A stretch of 64,000 nt of DNA, from NCBI RefSeq assembly GCF_000187895.1, contig NZ_DS990134.1:658257-722256 (forward strand), read 5' to 3'. This DNA comes from Phocaeicola plebeius DSM 17135 (GTDB lineage: Bacteria; Bacteroidota; Bacteroidia; Bacteroidales; Bacteroidaceae). Both the position numbers and the translations under genes were made by a program. How positions within the stretch are numbered: the stretch's first letter is position 1; each line of letters begins with the position of its first letter. Below the pieces are notes generated by a model, which was given only the letters and a program-made list of their open reading frames with translations, ran no database searches and was not told the DNA's origin. Below are positions 30,803-39,341 of the stretch, one piece after another.

Positions 30803-30966
30803 TGTCTGTAGTTGAGTATCTGCCAGGCAGCTACCAGCAGCATGGCTACGGCAATGATGTATTCTTCTTTTGCTACGGCCACTACCCCTACGGCAATGGC
30901 TGCCAGCCCGATGACGATACAAAGTATAGTCATCATGAACATGATTTTCTTTGGGTCTTTAGGCAT
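30781..30966 (-). CDS. Small two-helix membrane protein
   Basis: A 61-residue protein starting [10 protein letters not shown] with two hydrophobic segments ([20 protein letters not shown] and [15 protein letters not shown]) and a basic tail (WKKSLK). It lies between gmk (stop 10 nt upstream) and nadD (22-nt overlap). I use the ATG at 30966; the frame is open to 30996 but that would run into gmk. Function unknown; the position suggests it is a conserved operon member, not a chance frame. Confidence 0.75.
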   Translation of the reverse strand: MPKDPKKIMFMMTILCIVIGLAAIAVGVVAVAKEEYIIAVAMLLVAAWQILNYRQWKKSLK

Positions 30967-30976
30967 ATCAGCAAAT

Positions 30977-31543
30977 TTATTGTTGAATAAAATCACGAAT
31001 GGTCTTCAAGGCTTCTTCTTGAGCCTTTTCCAGATTGTCGTTGACAATCACTACATCGAATTTTTCGGCATAGCTCAGCTCGAAGGTAGCTTTTGCCAGG
31101 CGGCTTTCGATTACTTCGGGTGCGTCGGTCCCACGACCGGTCAGTCGCTTGCGGAGCTCTTCGAGTGAAGGCGGCTGGATAAATACAGACAGTGCGCGGT
31201 CGCCGTAGAATTTCTTGATATTGCATCCGCCTACTACGTCGACATCGAAAATTACATTCTGTCCGGCTGCCAGCTGTTTTTCTACCTGTGCTTTCAGTGT
31301 GCCATAGAAACGGTCCTTGTACACTTCTTCGTATTCCAGAAACTCATCGTTGGCGATACGCTGCTTGAATTCCTCTGGTGTCAGGAAGAAGTATTCCACT
31401 CCGTTCTGCTCTGTGCCACGGGGCGCGCGGCTGGTAGCAGAGATAGAGAAGGCTAGGTTCAGATTCTGTGTCAGCAAGTAATTGATAATGGTGGATTTAC
31501 CAGAGCCGGAGGGGGCTGAAAAAATAATAAGTTTGCCTGCCAT
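30977..31543 (-). CDS. gmk: Guanylate kinase
   Basis: A 188-residue enzyme that converts GMP to GDP. Walker A is FSAPSGSGKSTI, with SRAPRGTEQNGVEYFF and the GMP-binding region after it, and IFDVDVVGG. Length is standard. It starts 8 nt after yicC ends and is followed by the small membrane protein and nadD; gmk next to yicC is a widely conserved order. Confidence 0.97.
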   Translation of the reverse strand: MAGKLIIFSAPSGSGKSTIINYLLTQNLNLAFSISATSRAPRGTEQNGVEYFFLTPEEFKQRIANDEFLEYEEVYKDRFYGTLKAQVEKQLAAGQNVIFDVDVVGGCNIKKFYGDRALSVFIQPPSLEELRKRLTGRGTDAPEVIESRLAKATFELSYAEKFDVVIVNDNLEKAQEEALKTIRDFIQQ

Positions 31544-31551
31544 ATTCTTTT

Positions 31552-32427
31552 TTACATTACGTTCAACACTTGTTCCTTAATCTGTTCCAGTTCGTCTTTC
31601 ATCTGCACCACGATGTTCTGCATTTCGGCATGGTTCGACTTGCTGCCGGTGGTATTGATTTCACGTCCCATTTCCTGAGCGATGAATCCCAGCTTCTTGC
31701 CTTGTCCGTGTCCGCCCGCCATGGTTTCGCGGAAATATTTCAGGTGGTTGGCCAGACGCTGCTTCTCTTCGTTGATGTCCAGCTTTTCGATGTAATAAAT
31801 TAATTCCTGCTCCAGACGGTTTTTGTCATAGTCAATGCTCAGCGTTTTTTCCAGTGCATCGGTAATGCGTTCCCGTATCTTGGCCACACGTTCCTTCTCG
31901 TAAGGCTCGATGGATTTCATCAACCGTTCGATGTTGTCGATTTTTTCTGTAAACTTCTTTTCGAGAGCTGCACCTTCCTGCTTGCGGAAGTCAACTAGAT
32001 GTTGCAGTGCAGTTTCGATGGTTTGTTTGGCTGCAGCCCATTCTTCGTCCGATAGTTCCTGTACGTCTACACGGGTCAGTACGTCGGGCATACGCAACAA
32101 AGTGGCGAACCAGTCTTCCGGCAACGGAATATGGCAAGTTTCAGAAATGGTTTTTATCTGGTTGTAATAGTTTTCTACCAAGGCTGTATTGATGGGAGTA
32201 GCCGATTCGGCAGCATCTTTTTCTACCCATATAGAGAAGTCCACTTTCCCGCGTTCCAGTGTCTGGGCAATCAGGTTGCGGATTTCCATTTCTTTTTCAC
32301 GATACAATGGAGCGATGCGTGTGGATAAGTCCATTGCTTTGCTGTTCAACGATTTGATTTCCACGTTGATTTTTTTGTCTCCGAACACAGTGACTGCTTT
32401 TCCGTATCCGGTCATTGACTGTATCAT
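31552..32427 (-). CDS. yicC: YicC/YloC-family endoribonuclease
   Basis: A 291-residue protein of the YicC family, whose members in E. coli and B. subtilis are RNA endonucleases. The signatures MIQSMTGYGKA at the start, EIKSLNSKAMD, and the C-terminal GREINTTGSKSNHAEMQNIV are clear. The frame is open to 32460, but the promoter box at 32458-32465 overlaps that codon; the ATG at 32427 has AAGGAG just upstream (minus strand, 32435-32430), a rare clear Shine-Dalgarno-like match here. First gene of the yicC-gmk-nadD operon. Confidence 0.94.
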   Translation of the reverse strand: MIQSMTGYGKAVTVFGDKKINVEIKSLNSKAMDLSTRIAPLYREKEMEIRNLIAQTLERGKVDFSIWVEKDAAESATPINTALVENYYNQIKTISETCHIPLPEDWFATLLRMPDVLTRVDVQELSDEEWAAAKQTIETALQHLVDFRKQEGAALEKKFTEKIDNIERLMKSIEPYEKERVAKIRERITDALEKTLSIDYDKNRLEQELIYYIEKLDINEEKQRLANHLKYFRETMAGGHGQGKKLGFIAQEMGREINTTGSKSNHAEMQNIVVQMKDELEQIKEQVLNVM

Positions 32428-32457
32428 AACTCCTTCTGTTTTTTGATAATTTGGATA

Positions 32458-32465
32458 CAAAGGTA
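32458..32465 (-). promoter_or_regulatory. -7 box for the yicC operon
   Basis: Minus-strand TACCTTTG at 32465-32458 is a perfect -7 box about 31 nt before the yicC ATG, giving a short leader that still contains AAGGAG. Confidence 0.7.
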
Positions 32466-32593
32466 GGAAAAATCTAAATAAAGAATAAGCGGCTGTTAAA
32501 AAAACGTGCGAAATACCTTTGACTCTGACGGATGGAACAGAGTTTCGGCAAACTTTCTGCTTCTTTTTTCATGAGATAGTGAGAAGAAAAGTG

Positions 32594-32602
32594 TATATTT
32601 GC
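32594..32602 (+). promoter_or_regulatory. -7 box for tsaB
   Basis: TATATTTGC at 32594-32602 is a perfect -7 box 29 nt before the ATG at 32632 and overlaps the longer frame's TTG at 32599, which is therefore not the start. Confidence 0.7.
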
Positions 32603-32631
32603 AGACTATAATAATTGTATCGAGTTTAATT

Positions 32632-33321
32632 ATGTCATGCATTTTACATATTGAAACATCTACGGAAGTTTGTTCTGTGGCTGTAAGCCAGGATGGAGCT
32701 TCCATTTTCTCAAAAGAAGATTTTAACGGCCCTTCGCATGCTACTGTGTTAGGGGTATTTGTGGATGAAGCTTTGTCGTTCATTGATAACCATGCCATTC
32801 CGTTGGATGCGGTGGCAGTGAGCTGTGGTCCTGGTTCGTATACGGGGCTGCGTATCGGTGTGTCGATGGCGAAAGGTATCTGTTACGGACGGAACATTCC
32901 GCTGATAGGATTGCCTACACTGGAGGTGATGTGTGTGCCGGTACTGCTTGCGCACGACCTGCCGGAAGATGCTTTGCTTTGTCCGATGATTGATGCCCGC
33001 CGTATGGAAGTATATGCGGCCGTGTATGACCGCGCTTTGAAGGTGCAGCGTGCCATCGGAGCAGATATTATTGACGAAAATTCGTATGCCGAATATTTGG
33101 AGAAACATCCGGTGTATTTCTTTGGTAACGGAGCAGCCAAATGCAAGGAAAAACTTTCGCATCCCAACGCACACTTCATTGAGAATATTCATCCGGTAGC
33201 CAAATGGATGTTCCCGCTGGCCGAGAAAGCCATGGCAGTGGAAGATTTCAAGGATGTGGCCTATTTCGAGCCGTTTTATCTGAAAGAATTCGTGGCTTCT
33301 ACTCCGAAGAAACTGCTGTAA
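32632..33321 (+). CDS. tsaB: tRNA threonylcarbamoyladenosine protein TsaB
   Basis: A 229-residue ASKHA-fold protein that, with TsaD and TsaE, makes the t6A modification at tRNA position 37. It has ILHIETSTEVCSVAV, SCGPGSYTGLRIGVSMAKGI and the family's C-terminal region with YLKEFVA. As in other TsaB proteins the catalytic metal-binding histidines of TsaD are absent. It is divergent from yicC and 57 nt upstream of the DUF4290 gene. Confidence 0.94.
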   Translation: MSCILHIETSTEVCSVAVSQDGASIFSKEDFNGPSHATVLGVFVDEALSFIDNHAIPLDAVAVSCGPGSYTGLRIGVSMAKGICYGRNIPLIGLPTLEVMCVPVLLAHDLPEDALLCPMIDARRMEVYAAVYDRALKVQRAIGADIIDENSYAEYLEKHPVYFFGNGAAKCKEKLSHPNAHFIENIHPVAKWMFPLAEKAMAVEDFKDVAYFEPFYLKEFVASTPKKLL

Positions 33322-33378
33322 GGGCGTATAGCCGGAGAGGCGTAAAAAGATTTGATTTGTAGAATAACAGAATTTTAT

Positions 33379-33981
33379 ATGGAATATAATACCCAGCAAC
33401 GAAAATTGCCACTTCCGGAGTATGGACGAAGTGTGCAGAACATGGTAGACCATGCATTGACCATCGAAGACCGTGAAGAGCGTCAGCGGTGTGCCAATAC
33501 GATTGTAAACATAATGGGAGGCATGTTCCCGCAATTGCGCGACATGGAGGATTTCCGCCATAAGTTGTGGGATCATCTGGCCATTATGTCCGACTTCAAA
33601 CTGGATATTGACTATCCGGTGGAAATTGTGAAGAAGGAAAGTTTGGAAGTGAAACCGGACAGAATTCCCTATTCTCCGAACGTCATTCGTTTCCGTCATT
33701 ACGGACGGTTCATTCAGGACCTGATTAAGATTGCAGTAGACTATCCGGAAGGTGACGAGAAAAAACAGCTGATAAAATATATCGCCAATCACATGAAGAA
33801 GGATTACATCAACTTCAACAAGGACGGGGTGGAAGACCAGAAAATCTTGGAGGATTTGTGCGAGCTGTCAGAAGGACGTATCAAGCTGACGACGGATGAC
33901 TTGAAGCTGGTGGAACAGCGTTCGTTCGGTCCGCGTCGCCGTCAGATGAACAATAACAATCAGCAGAAAAAGAAATATTAA
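33379..33981 (+). CDS. DUF4290 protein
   Basis: A 200-residue soluble protein found almost only in Bacteroidetes. The opening MEYNTQQRKLPLPEYGR and the block CANTIVNIMGGMFPQLRD are characteristic; the C-terminus is basic and Gln/Asn-rich (NNNNQQKKKY). I use the ATG at 33379; the frame is open to 33352. It lies 15 nt before murA and probably shares its transcript. Its role is unknown. Confidence 0.88.
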   Translation: MEYNTQQRKLPLPEYGRSVQNMVDHALTIEDREERQRCANTIVNIMGGMFPQLRDMEDFRHKLWDHLAIMSDFKLDIDYPVEIVKKESLEVKPDRIPYSPNVIRFRHYGRFIQDLIKIAVDYPEGDEKKQLIKYIANHMKKDYINFNKDGVEDQKILEDLCELSEGRIKLTTDDLKLVEQRSFGPRRRQMNNNNQQKKKY

Positions 33982-33996
33982 TCAAAATCGGATACT

Positions 33997-35304
33997 ATGG
34001 CTTCATTTGTAATCGAAGGAGGACACAAACTGCATGGCGAGATTGTGCCTCAGGGTGCTAAAAACGAAGTATTACAGGTACTTTGTGCCACATTGCTGAC
34101 AGATGAGGAAGTGACTATTGAAAACATTCCGAACATTCTGGATGTGAACAACCTGATACAGTTGCTTCGCGACATGGGGGTGAAGGTTTCTAAGTCGGGA
34201 AGTGATGCGTATACTTTTCAGGCTGATAATCTGAACCTGGCTTACCTGGAGAGTGATGACTTCTTGAGCCGTTGCTCTAAATTGCGTGGCTCGGTAATGC
34301 TGGTAGGCCCTTTGGTAGCTCGCTTCGGAAAGGCAATGATTTCGAAACCGGGTGGTGATAAAATCGGACGTCGCCGTCTGGATACGCACTTCCTGGGTAT
34401 TCAGAAACTGGGTGCTTCGTTTGAATATGATGCCGTGAATGGTCGTTTTTGCATCAATGCCGAGAAGCTGAAAGGTGCTTATATGTTGCTGGATGAGGCT
34501 TCTGTGACCGGTACGGCCAATATTGTGATGGCAGCTGTACTGGCCGAAGGAGTGACCACGATTTATAATGCAGCCTGTGAACCTTATTTGCAGCAGTTGT
34601 GCCGGATGCTGAATCGCATGGGAGCTAAGATTTCGGGTATCGCATCGAACTTGCTTACCATCGAAGGTGTATCTAGCTTGAAAGGCTGTTCGCATCGGGT
34701 ACTTCCGGATATGATTGAGGTCGGCAGTTTTATCGGAATGGCTGCCATGACGGGAAGTGAAATTACTATCAAGGATGTGTCTTATGAAAACTTGGGAATC
34801 ATTCCCGACAGTTTCCGTCGTTTGGGTATCCGTTTGGAACAGCGCGGTGACGATATATTTGTGCCTGCACAGGAGCATTATCAGATAGAGTCGTTTATTG
34901 ACGGCTCCATTATGACCATTGCCGATGCACCGTGGCCGGGGCTGACTCCTGACTTGCTAAGTGTGATGCTCGTTGTGGCTACTCAGGCCAAGGGCAGTGT
35001 GCTGATTCATCAGAAGATGTTTGAAAGCCGTCTGTTCTTTGTGGACAAATTGATTGACATGGGGGCACAGATTATCTTATGCGACCCTCACCGTGCGGTG
35101 GTAATCGGTCATGACCGCAATTTCTGTCTGCGGGGCGGCAACATGACGTCGCCGGATATTCGTGCCGGTATTGCCTTGCTGATTGCAGCACTGGGAGCAG
35201 AAGGAAACAGTCGTATCCATAACATTGAGCAGATTGACCGAGGATATCAGCATATCGAACAGCGATTGACTGCGCTCGGTGCACGTATCACGCGTATTGA
35301 ATAA
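33997..35304 (+). CDS. murA: UDP-N-acetylglucosamine 1-carboxyvinyltransferase (Cys-to-Asp type)
   Basis: A 435-residue enzyme of the first committed step of peptidoglycan synthesis, moving enolpyruvate from PEP to UDP-GlcNAc. Family blocks are [36 protein letters not shown] and [11 protein letters not shown]. The active-site loop reads [13 protein letters not shown], with Asp121 where E. coli MurA has Cys115. This Cys-to-Asp form is known from other bacteria to stay active and resist fosfomycin, which alkylates the cysteine. Followed 2 nt later by rimM. Confidence 0.96.
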   Translation: MASFVIEGGHKLHGEIVPQGAKNEVLQVLCATLLTDEEVTIENIPNILDVNNLIQLLRDMGVKVSKSGSDAYTFQADNLNLAYLESDDFLSRCSKLRGSVMLVGPLVARFGKAMISKPGGDKIGRRRLDTHFLGIQKLGASFEYDAVNGRFCINAEKLKGAYMLLDEASVTGTANIVMAAVLAEGVTTIYNAACEPYLQQLCRMLNRMGAKISGIASNLLTIEGVSSLKGCSHRVLPDMIEVGSFIGMAAMTGSEITIKDVSYENLGIIPDSFRRLGIRLEQRGDDIFVPAQEHYQIESFIDGSIMTIADAPWPGLTPDLLSVMLVVATQAKGSVLIHQKMFESRLFFVDKLIDMGAQIILCDPHRAVVIGHDRNFCLRGGNMTSPDIRAGIALLIAALGAEGNSRIHNIEQIDRGYQHIEQRLTALGARITRIE

Positions 35305-35306
35305 GT

Positions 35307-35819
35307 ATGATTAGAAAAGAAGAAGTATTTAAAATAGGAATCATCAACAAACCCCACGGAGTGAAGGGTGAGGTGTCGTTTACGTTTACCGACGATATCT
35401 TCGACCGGGTGGACTGCGACTACCTGATTCTGTTGCTCGACGGGATTCTGGTTCCGTTTTTTATAGAGGAATATCGCTTCCGCTCCGACAATGCGGCGCT
35501 GGTGAAATTCGAAGGGATAGACACGGCCGAAAAAGCACGTAGTTTTACCAATGTGGAAGTGTATTTCCCGAAGAAGTATATGGAAGAACAGGATGAAATC
35601 ACTTCCTGGAATTTCTTTGTCGGATTCAAGGTGCACGATGTGCATCATGGCGACTTGGGTGAAGTGGTGGATGTGGATGATGCGACGATGAATGTGCTGT
35701 TTGTCATTGAGAAGGAGGGAGAAGAACTATTGCTTCCGGCTCATGAAGAGTTTATACTGGATATTGACAAGGCACAGAAGGTGTTGACGGTGGATATTCC
35801 TGAGGGATTGTTGGATTAA
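35307..35819 (+). CDS. rimM: 16S rRNA processing protein RimM
   Basis: A 170-residue ribosome maturation factor for the 30S head. The N-terminal barrel starts [14 protein letters not shown] and the C-terminal PRC barrel includes [14 protein letters not shown] and IPEGLLD. It sits between murA and an M23 peptidase gene in one operon instead of in the usual rpsP-rimM-trmD order. Confidence 0.95.
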   Translation: MIRKEEVFKIGIINKPHGVKGEVSFTFTDDIFDRVDCDYLILLLDGILVPFFIEEYRFRSDNAALVKFEGIDTAEKARSFTNVEVYFPKKYMEEQDEITSWNFFVGFKVHDVHHGDLGEVVDVDDATMNVLFVIEKEGEELLLPAHEEFILDIDKAQKVLTVDIPEGLLD

Positions 35820-35833
35820 AAACCAGATTAGGT

Positions 35834-36691
35834 ATGAAAAAGAAAGGTCGTAAAGCATTCTGGCGGAACATTAAGTTTAAGTATAAGCTGACCGTCATAA
35901 ATGAGAATACACTGGAAGAGGTAATTGGCATTCATGTGTCGAAACTGAACGGGTTTTCGGTGTTGCTGGCTGCTTGTACGGTAATCTTTCTTTTGGCTGC
36001 CATCATTATTGTGTTTACTCCCTTGCGGAACTACTTGCCGGGATATATGAACAGTGAGGTTCGTTCGCAGGTGGTGACTAATGCACTGAAAGCCGACTCG
36101 TTGGTTGAGGCACTGGAACGCCAGAACCGCTATATCATGAACATTCAGGATATTTTCAGCGGGAAAGTGGATGTGGATACGGTACAGTCGATTGACTCGC
36201 TGACTACCATCCGTACGGAGGAGCTGATGAACCGTTCGAAGGAGGAAGATGATTTTCGCCGGAAGTACGAAGAACGGGAGCGGGCTGCAGCAGTGGCAGG
36301 AACAGATGACCATGCATTACCTGATTTGTTGTTCTTCCGTCCCACTCGTGGAATGGTGGTGAAGGACTTTGCGCCTTCGCGTCATCATTATGGAGTGGAT
36401 ATGGCAGCCTCTGTCGATGAGAGTGTACTGGCTGCTCTGGACGGTACAGTGATGCTGGTGGTGCAGACTGCCGACAGCGGGGTACTCATTCAGATTCAGC
36501 ATGAACAGAATTTTATATCCGTATATAAGCATTGTGGTCCTTCCCGGAAAAAAGAAGGTGACCAGGTGAAAGGGGGAGAAGTAATCGCATTGGCCGGAAC
36601 ATCGGACGAGGGCAAGCATGTGTCGCATGTGCATTTTGAACTGTGGCATGATGGCACCCCGATTGACCCGGCGAAATATGTTGTATTTTAA
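35834..36691 (+). CDS. M23-family metallopeptidase, membrane-anchored
   Basis: A 285-residue LytM/M23 protein likely involved in cell-wall remodelling. It has a basic cytoplasmic start, one membrane segment (about residues 41-62), a coiled region (about 75-150) and a C-terminal LytM domain. The zinc ligands are intact: HHYGVDMA (HxxxD) and HVSHVHFELW (HxH), so it may be an active endopeptidase and not a mere activator. It lies between rimM and dxr; the start is an ATG 14 nt after rimM. Confidence 0.9.
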   Translation: MKKKGRKAFWRNIKFKYKLTVINENTLEEVIGIHVSKLNGFSVLLAACTVIFLLAAIIIVFTPLRNYLPGYMNSEVRSQVVTNALKADSLVEALERQNRYIMNIQDIFSGKVDVDTVQSIDSLTTIRTEELMNRSKEEDDFRRKYEERERAAAVAGTDDHALPDLLFFRPTRGMVVKDFAPSRHHYGVDMAASVDESVLAALDGTVMLVVQTADSGVLIQIQHEQNFISVYKHCGPSRKKEGDQVKGGEVIALAGTSDEGKHVSHVHFELWHDGTPIDPAKYVVF

Positions 36692-36696
36692 AGCTT

Positions 36697-37854
36697 ATGA
36701 AGAAACAGATTGCCATATTAGGTTCTACCGGATCAATCGGTACTCAGGCTCTTCAGGTAATAGAGGAGCATCCTGATTTGTATGAGGTATATGCCCTTAC
36801 GGCGAACAATAAAGTGGATTTGTTGGCCGAACAGGCTCGTAAGTTCCAACCGGAAGTGGTGGTTATCGCCAACGAGGATAAATATGGAACTTTGAAGGAA
36901 GCATTGGCTGATTTGCCGATTAAGGTGTATGCCGGGGCTGAAGCTTTGTGTCAGGTGGTAGAGGCACAGCCTATTGACATTGTGCTGACCGCGATGGTGG
37001 GTTATGCCGGTCTGAAGCCGACCATCAATGCCATAAAAGCTCGAAAAACCATTGCATTGGCTAATAAAGAGACGTTAGTGGTAGCTGGTGAACTGATTAC
37101 TGCACTGGCCAGCCAGTATCAGACGCCGATTTTACCGGTAGATTCTGAACATTCAGCTATTTTCCAGTGTCTGGAAATGAACAATCCTGTGCATAAAGTA
37201 ATTTTAACTGCATCGGGAGGTCCTTTCCGTACCTTTACCATGGAACAGCTTCAAACGGTGACCAAGGAGCAGGCATTGAAACATCCCAACTGGTCAATGG
37301 GAGCGAAGATTACCATCGATTCTGCTTCCATGATGAACAAAGGGTTTGAGGTGATGGAAGCCAAATGGTTGTTTGGAGTTACTCCGGAACAGATTGAAGT
37401 GGTGGTGCATCCGCAGTCGGTCATTCACTCTATGGTGGAATTCGAAGATGGGGCAGTAAAGGCTCAGTTGGGCGTACCCGATATGCGTCTGCCTATTCAG
37501 TATGCCTTTTCTTATCCGAAACGGGAATCGCTTTCGGGTGAGCGGCTGGATTTTGCCAAGTACAACACCTTAACGTTCGAAAAGCCGGATACGACACGCT
37601 TCCGTAACTTGGCTTTGGCCTACGAAGCCCTGCATCAGGGAGGAAATATGCCTTGTATTGTCAATGCGGCGAATGAAGTCGTGGTGGCTGCGTTCTTGAA
37701 AGACCAGATTTCTTTCTTAGGTATGAGTGAGGTGATTGAAAAATCTATGGCGAAGGTTCCTTTTATAAAAACACCTACCTACGGAGATTATGTATCGACC
37801 GATGCGGAAACCCGTCGTATTGCAGCAGAACTGGTGATTAATGGAATGAAATAA
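36697..37854 (+). CDS. dxr: 1-deoxy-D-xylulose 5-phosphate reductoisomerase
   Basis: A 385-residue enzyme of the MEP isoprenoid pathway that rearranges and reduces DXP to MEP with NADPH. The NADPH motif GSTGSIGTQALQVI, ANKETLVVAGE, PVDSEHSAIFQ (metal ligands) and TASGGPFR (flexible loop) are present. It starts 5 nt after the M23 gene and is followed 39 nt later by rseP, a very common neighbour. Confidence 0.97.
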   Translation: MKKQIAILGSTGSIGTQALQVIEEHPDLYEVYALTANNKVDLLAEQARKFQPEVVVIANEDKYGTLKEALADLPIKVYAGAEALCQVVEAQPIDIVLTAMVGYAGLKPTINAIKARKTIALANKETLVVAGELITALASQYQTPILPVDSEHSAIFQCLEMNNPVHKVILTASGGPFRTFTMEQLQTVTKEQALKHPNWSMGAKITIDSASMMNKGFEVMEAKWLFGVTPEQIEVVVHPQSVIHSMVEFEDGAVKAQLGVPDMRLPIQYAFSYPKRESLSGERLDFAKYNTLTFEKPDTTRFRNLALAYEALHQGGNMPCIVNAANEVVVAAFLKDQISFLGMSEVIEKSMAKVPFIKTPTYGDYVSTDAETRRIAAELVINGMK

Positions 37855-37893
37855 ACAAAGTCTAATTATAAAAAAGTAAGAAGTAAAATAGAA

Positions 37894-39234
37894 ATGGAAA
37901 CATTTTTGATTCGTGCCCTTCAGTTGATTCTCAGCTTGTCGCTGCTGGTCATCATTCACGAAGGAGGACATTTTTTCTTCGCCCGTCTGTTTAAGATTCG
38001 CGTAGAAAAGTTTTATATATTTTTCGACCCTTGGTTTTCGCTGTTCAAATATAAACCCAAGAACAGTGATACGGAATACGGAGTGGGTTGGTTGCCGTTA
38101 GGAGGATACTGCAAGATTTCGGGAATGATTGATGAGTCAATGGATACCGAGCAGATGAAACAGCCGGCTCAGCCGTGGGAATTCCGTTCCAAACCGGCCT
38201 GGCAGCGTCTGCTGGTAATGGTGGGAGGAGTATTGATGAATTTCCTGCTGGCTCTGTTCATCTATTCCATGATTCTCTTTACATGGGGAGACCATTACAC
38301 GGCCTTGAGCGACATGACAATGGGTATGAAGTTCAATGAACATGCGCAGGAAATCGGTTTCCGCGACGGCGATATTCTGAAGAGTGCCGACGGCAAGGAA
38401 CTGACTCGCTTCAATATGGATATGATTCGTAGCATCGTAGAAGCTCGTGAGGTGACTGTCTTGCGTCAGGGAGAAGAGAAAAAGATTTTGCTGCCTGAGT
38501 TAAGCTTGCTGGATGTGGCAAAAGAAGACCCTATGTTTGTGGATGTGTTCTATCCGAATGTGGTTGATTCTGTACTTCCGGGTGGTGGATTCGCGAAAGT
38601 GGGTATTCAGAAAGGAGACTCTTTGATTGCCTTTAATGGCAAAGAAATGACTTCATGGAATGAATTTCTGGACAACATGGCTGAGCTGAAGGCAAAGGCT
38701 GAGTTGGAAAAGAAGACTTCGGCCGCCTTTACGCTGGTTTACTCACGTGCAGGAGTGCGTGATACCGTAGATGTGCAGACGGATGATAAATTTAAGGTTG
38801 CTGTGATAGGTGGACTGGTGGACTATAAGCAACGCACGTTGAGCTATGGCTTCTTTGAATCTTTCCCGGCAGGGGTAGCATTGGGCGTCAATACATTGAA
38901 AGGCTATGTCAATGACATGAAATATGTGTTTACCAAGGAAGGAGCCAAGAGTGTGGGCGGATTTGCTACTATTGGAAGTATCTTCCCGAAAGTCTGGGAT
39001 TGGCAGCGTTTTTGGGAGATGACCGCATTCTTGTCTATCATTCTGGCCTTCATGAATATCTTGCCTATACCGGCACTCGACGGAGGACATGTGTTGTTCT
39101 TGCTTTATGAGATTATAGCCCGTCGGAAACCAAGTGACAAGTTCCTGGAATATGCGCAGATGGTAGGTATGTTCCTGCTGTTTGGTCTGCTTATCTGGGC
39201 AAACTTCAATGATGTACTGAGGTTCTTGTTCTGA
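37894..39234 (+). CDS. rseP: RIP site-2 metalloprotease RseP
   Basis: A 446-residue inner-membrane intramembrane protease. The zinc motif is HEGGH (His22-Glu23-x-x-His26) in the first membrane helix, followed by two PDZ-like regions (about 125-190 and 205-290) and the C-terminal NILPIPALDGGH with the third ligand Asp. Family members cut anti-sigma factors and signal-peptide remnants, so the FecR-type anti-sigma of PUL 2 could be a substrate; this is inference. Confidence 0.95.
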   Translation: METFLIRALQLILSLSLLVIIHEGGHFFFARLFKIRVEKFYIFFDPWFSLFKYKPKNSDTEYGVGWLPLGGYCKISGMIDESMDTEQMKQPAQPWEFRSKPAWQRLLVMVGGVLMNFLLALFIYSMILFTWGDHYTALSDMTMGMKFNEHAQEIGFRDGDILKSADGKELTRFNMDMIRSIVEAREVTVLRQGEEKKILLPELSLLDVAKEDPMFVDVFYPNVVDSVLPGGGFAKVGIQKGDSLIAFNGKEMTSWNEFLDNMAELKAKAELEKKTSAAFTLVYSRAGVRDTVDVQTDDKFKVAVIGGLVDYKQRTLSYGFFESFPAGVALGVNTLKGYVNDMKYVFTKEGAKSVGGFATIGSIFPKVWDWQRFWEMTAFLSIILAFMNILPIPALDGGHVLFLLYEIIARRKPSDKFLEYAQMVGMFLLFGLLIWANFNDVLRFLF

Positions 39235-39261
39235 TGAATTTATAGAAGAATGGTATAAATG

Positions 39262-39316
39262 GACACAAGGAAGTACAAAGCTGGCTTGCCGGCTTTGTCT
39301 CCTTGTGTCTTTTTTG
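39262..39316 (+). terminator. Rho-independent terminator after rseP
   Basis: GACACAAGGA (39262-39271) pairs perfectly with TCCTTGTGTC (39300-39309), with an inner stem CAAAGC...GCTTTG, followed by TTTTTTG. It ends the DUF4290-to-rseP run. Confidence 0.92.
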
Positions 39317-39341
39317 TTTAATCGATAAATAAAAAGAAAAT

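Noticed and set aside
32749..33792. 347-codon minus-strand frame opposite tsaB and the DUF4290 gene
   Set aside because: It is the complement of two well-supported genes with no recognisable domain; long antisense frames arise from codon bias.
34072..34878. 268-codon minus-strand frame inside murA
   Set aside because: Antisense shadow of a conserved gene; His/Gln/Thr-rich composition is typical of complemented codons.
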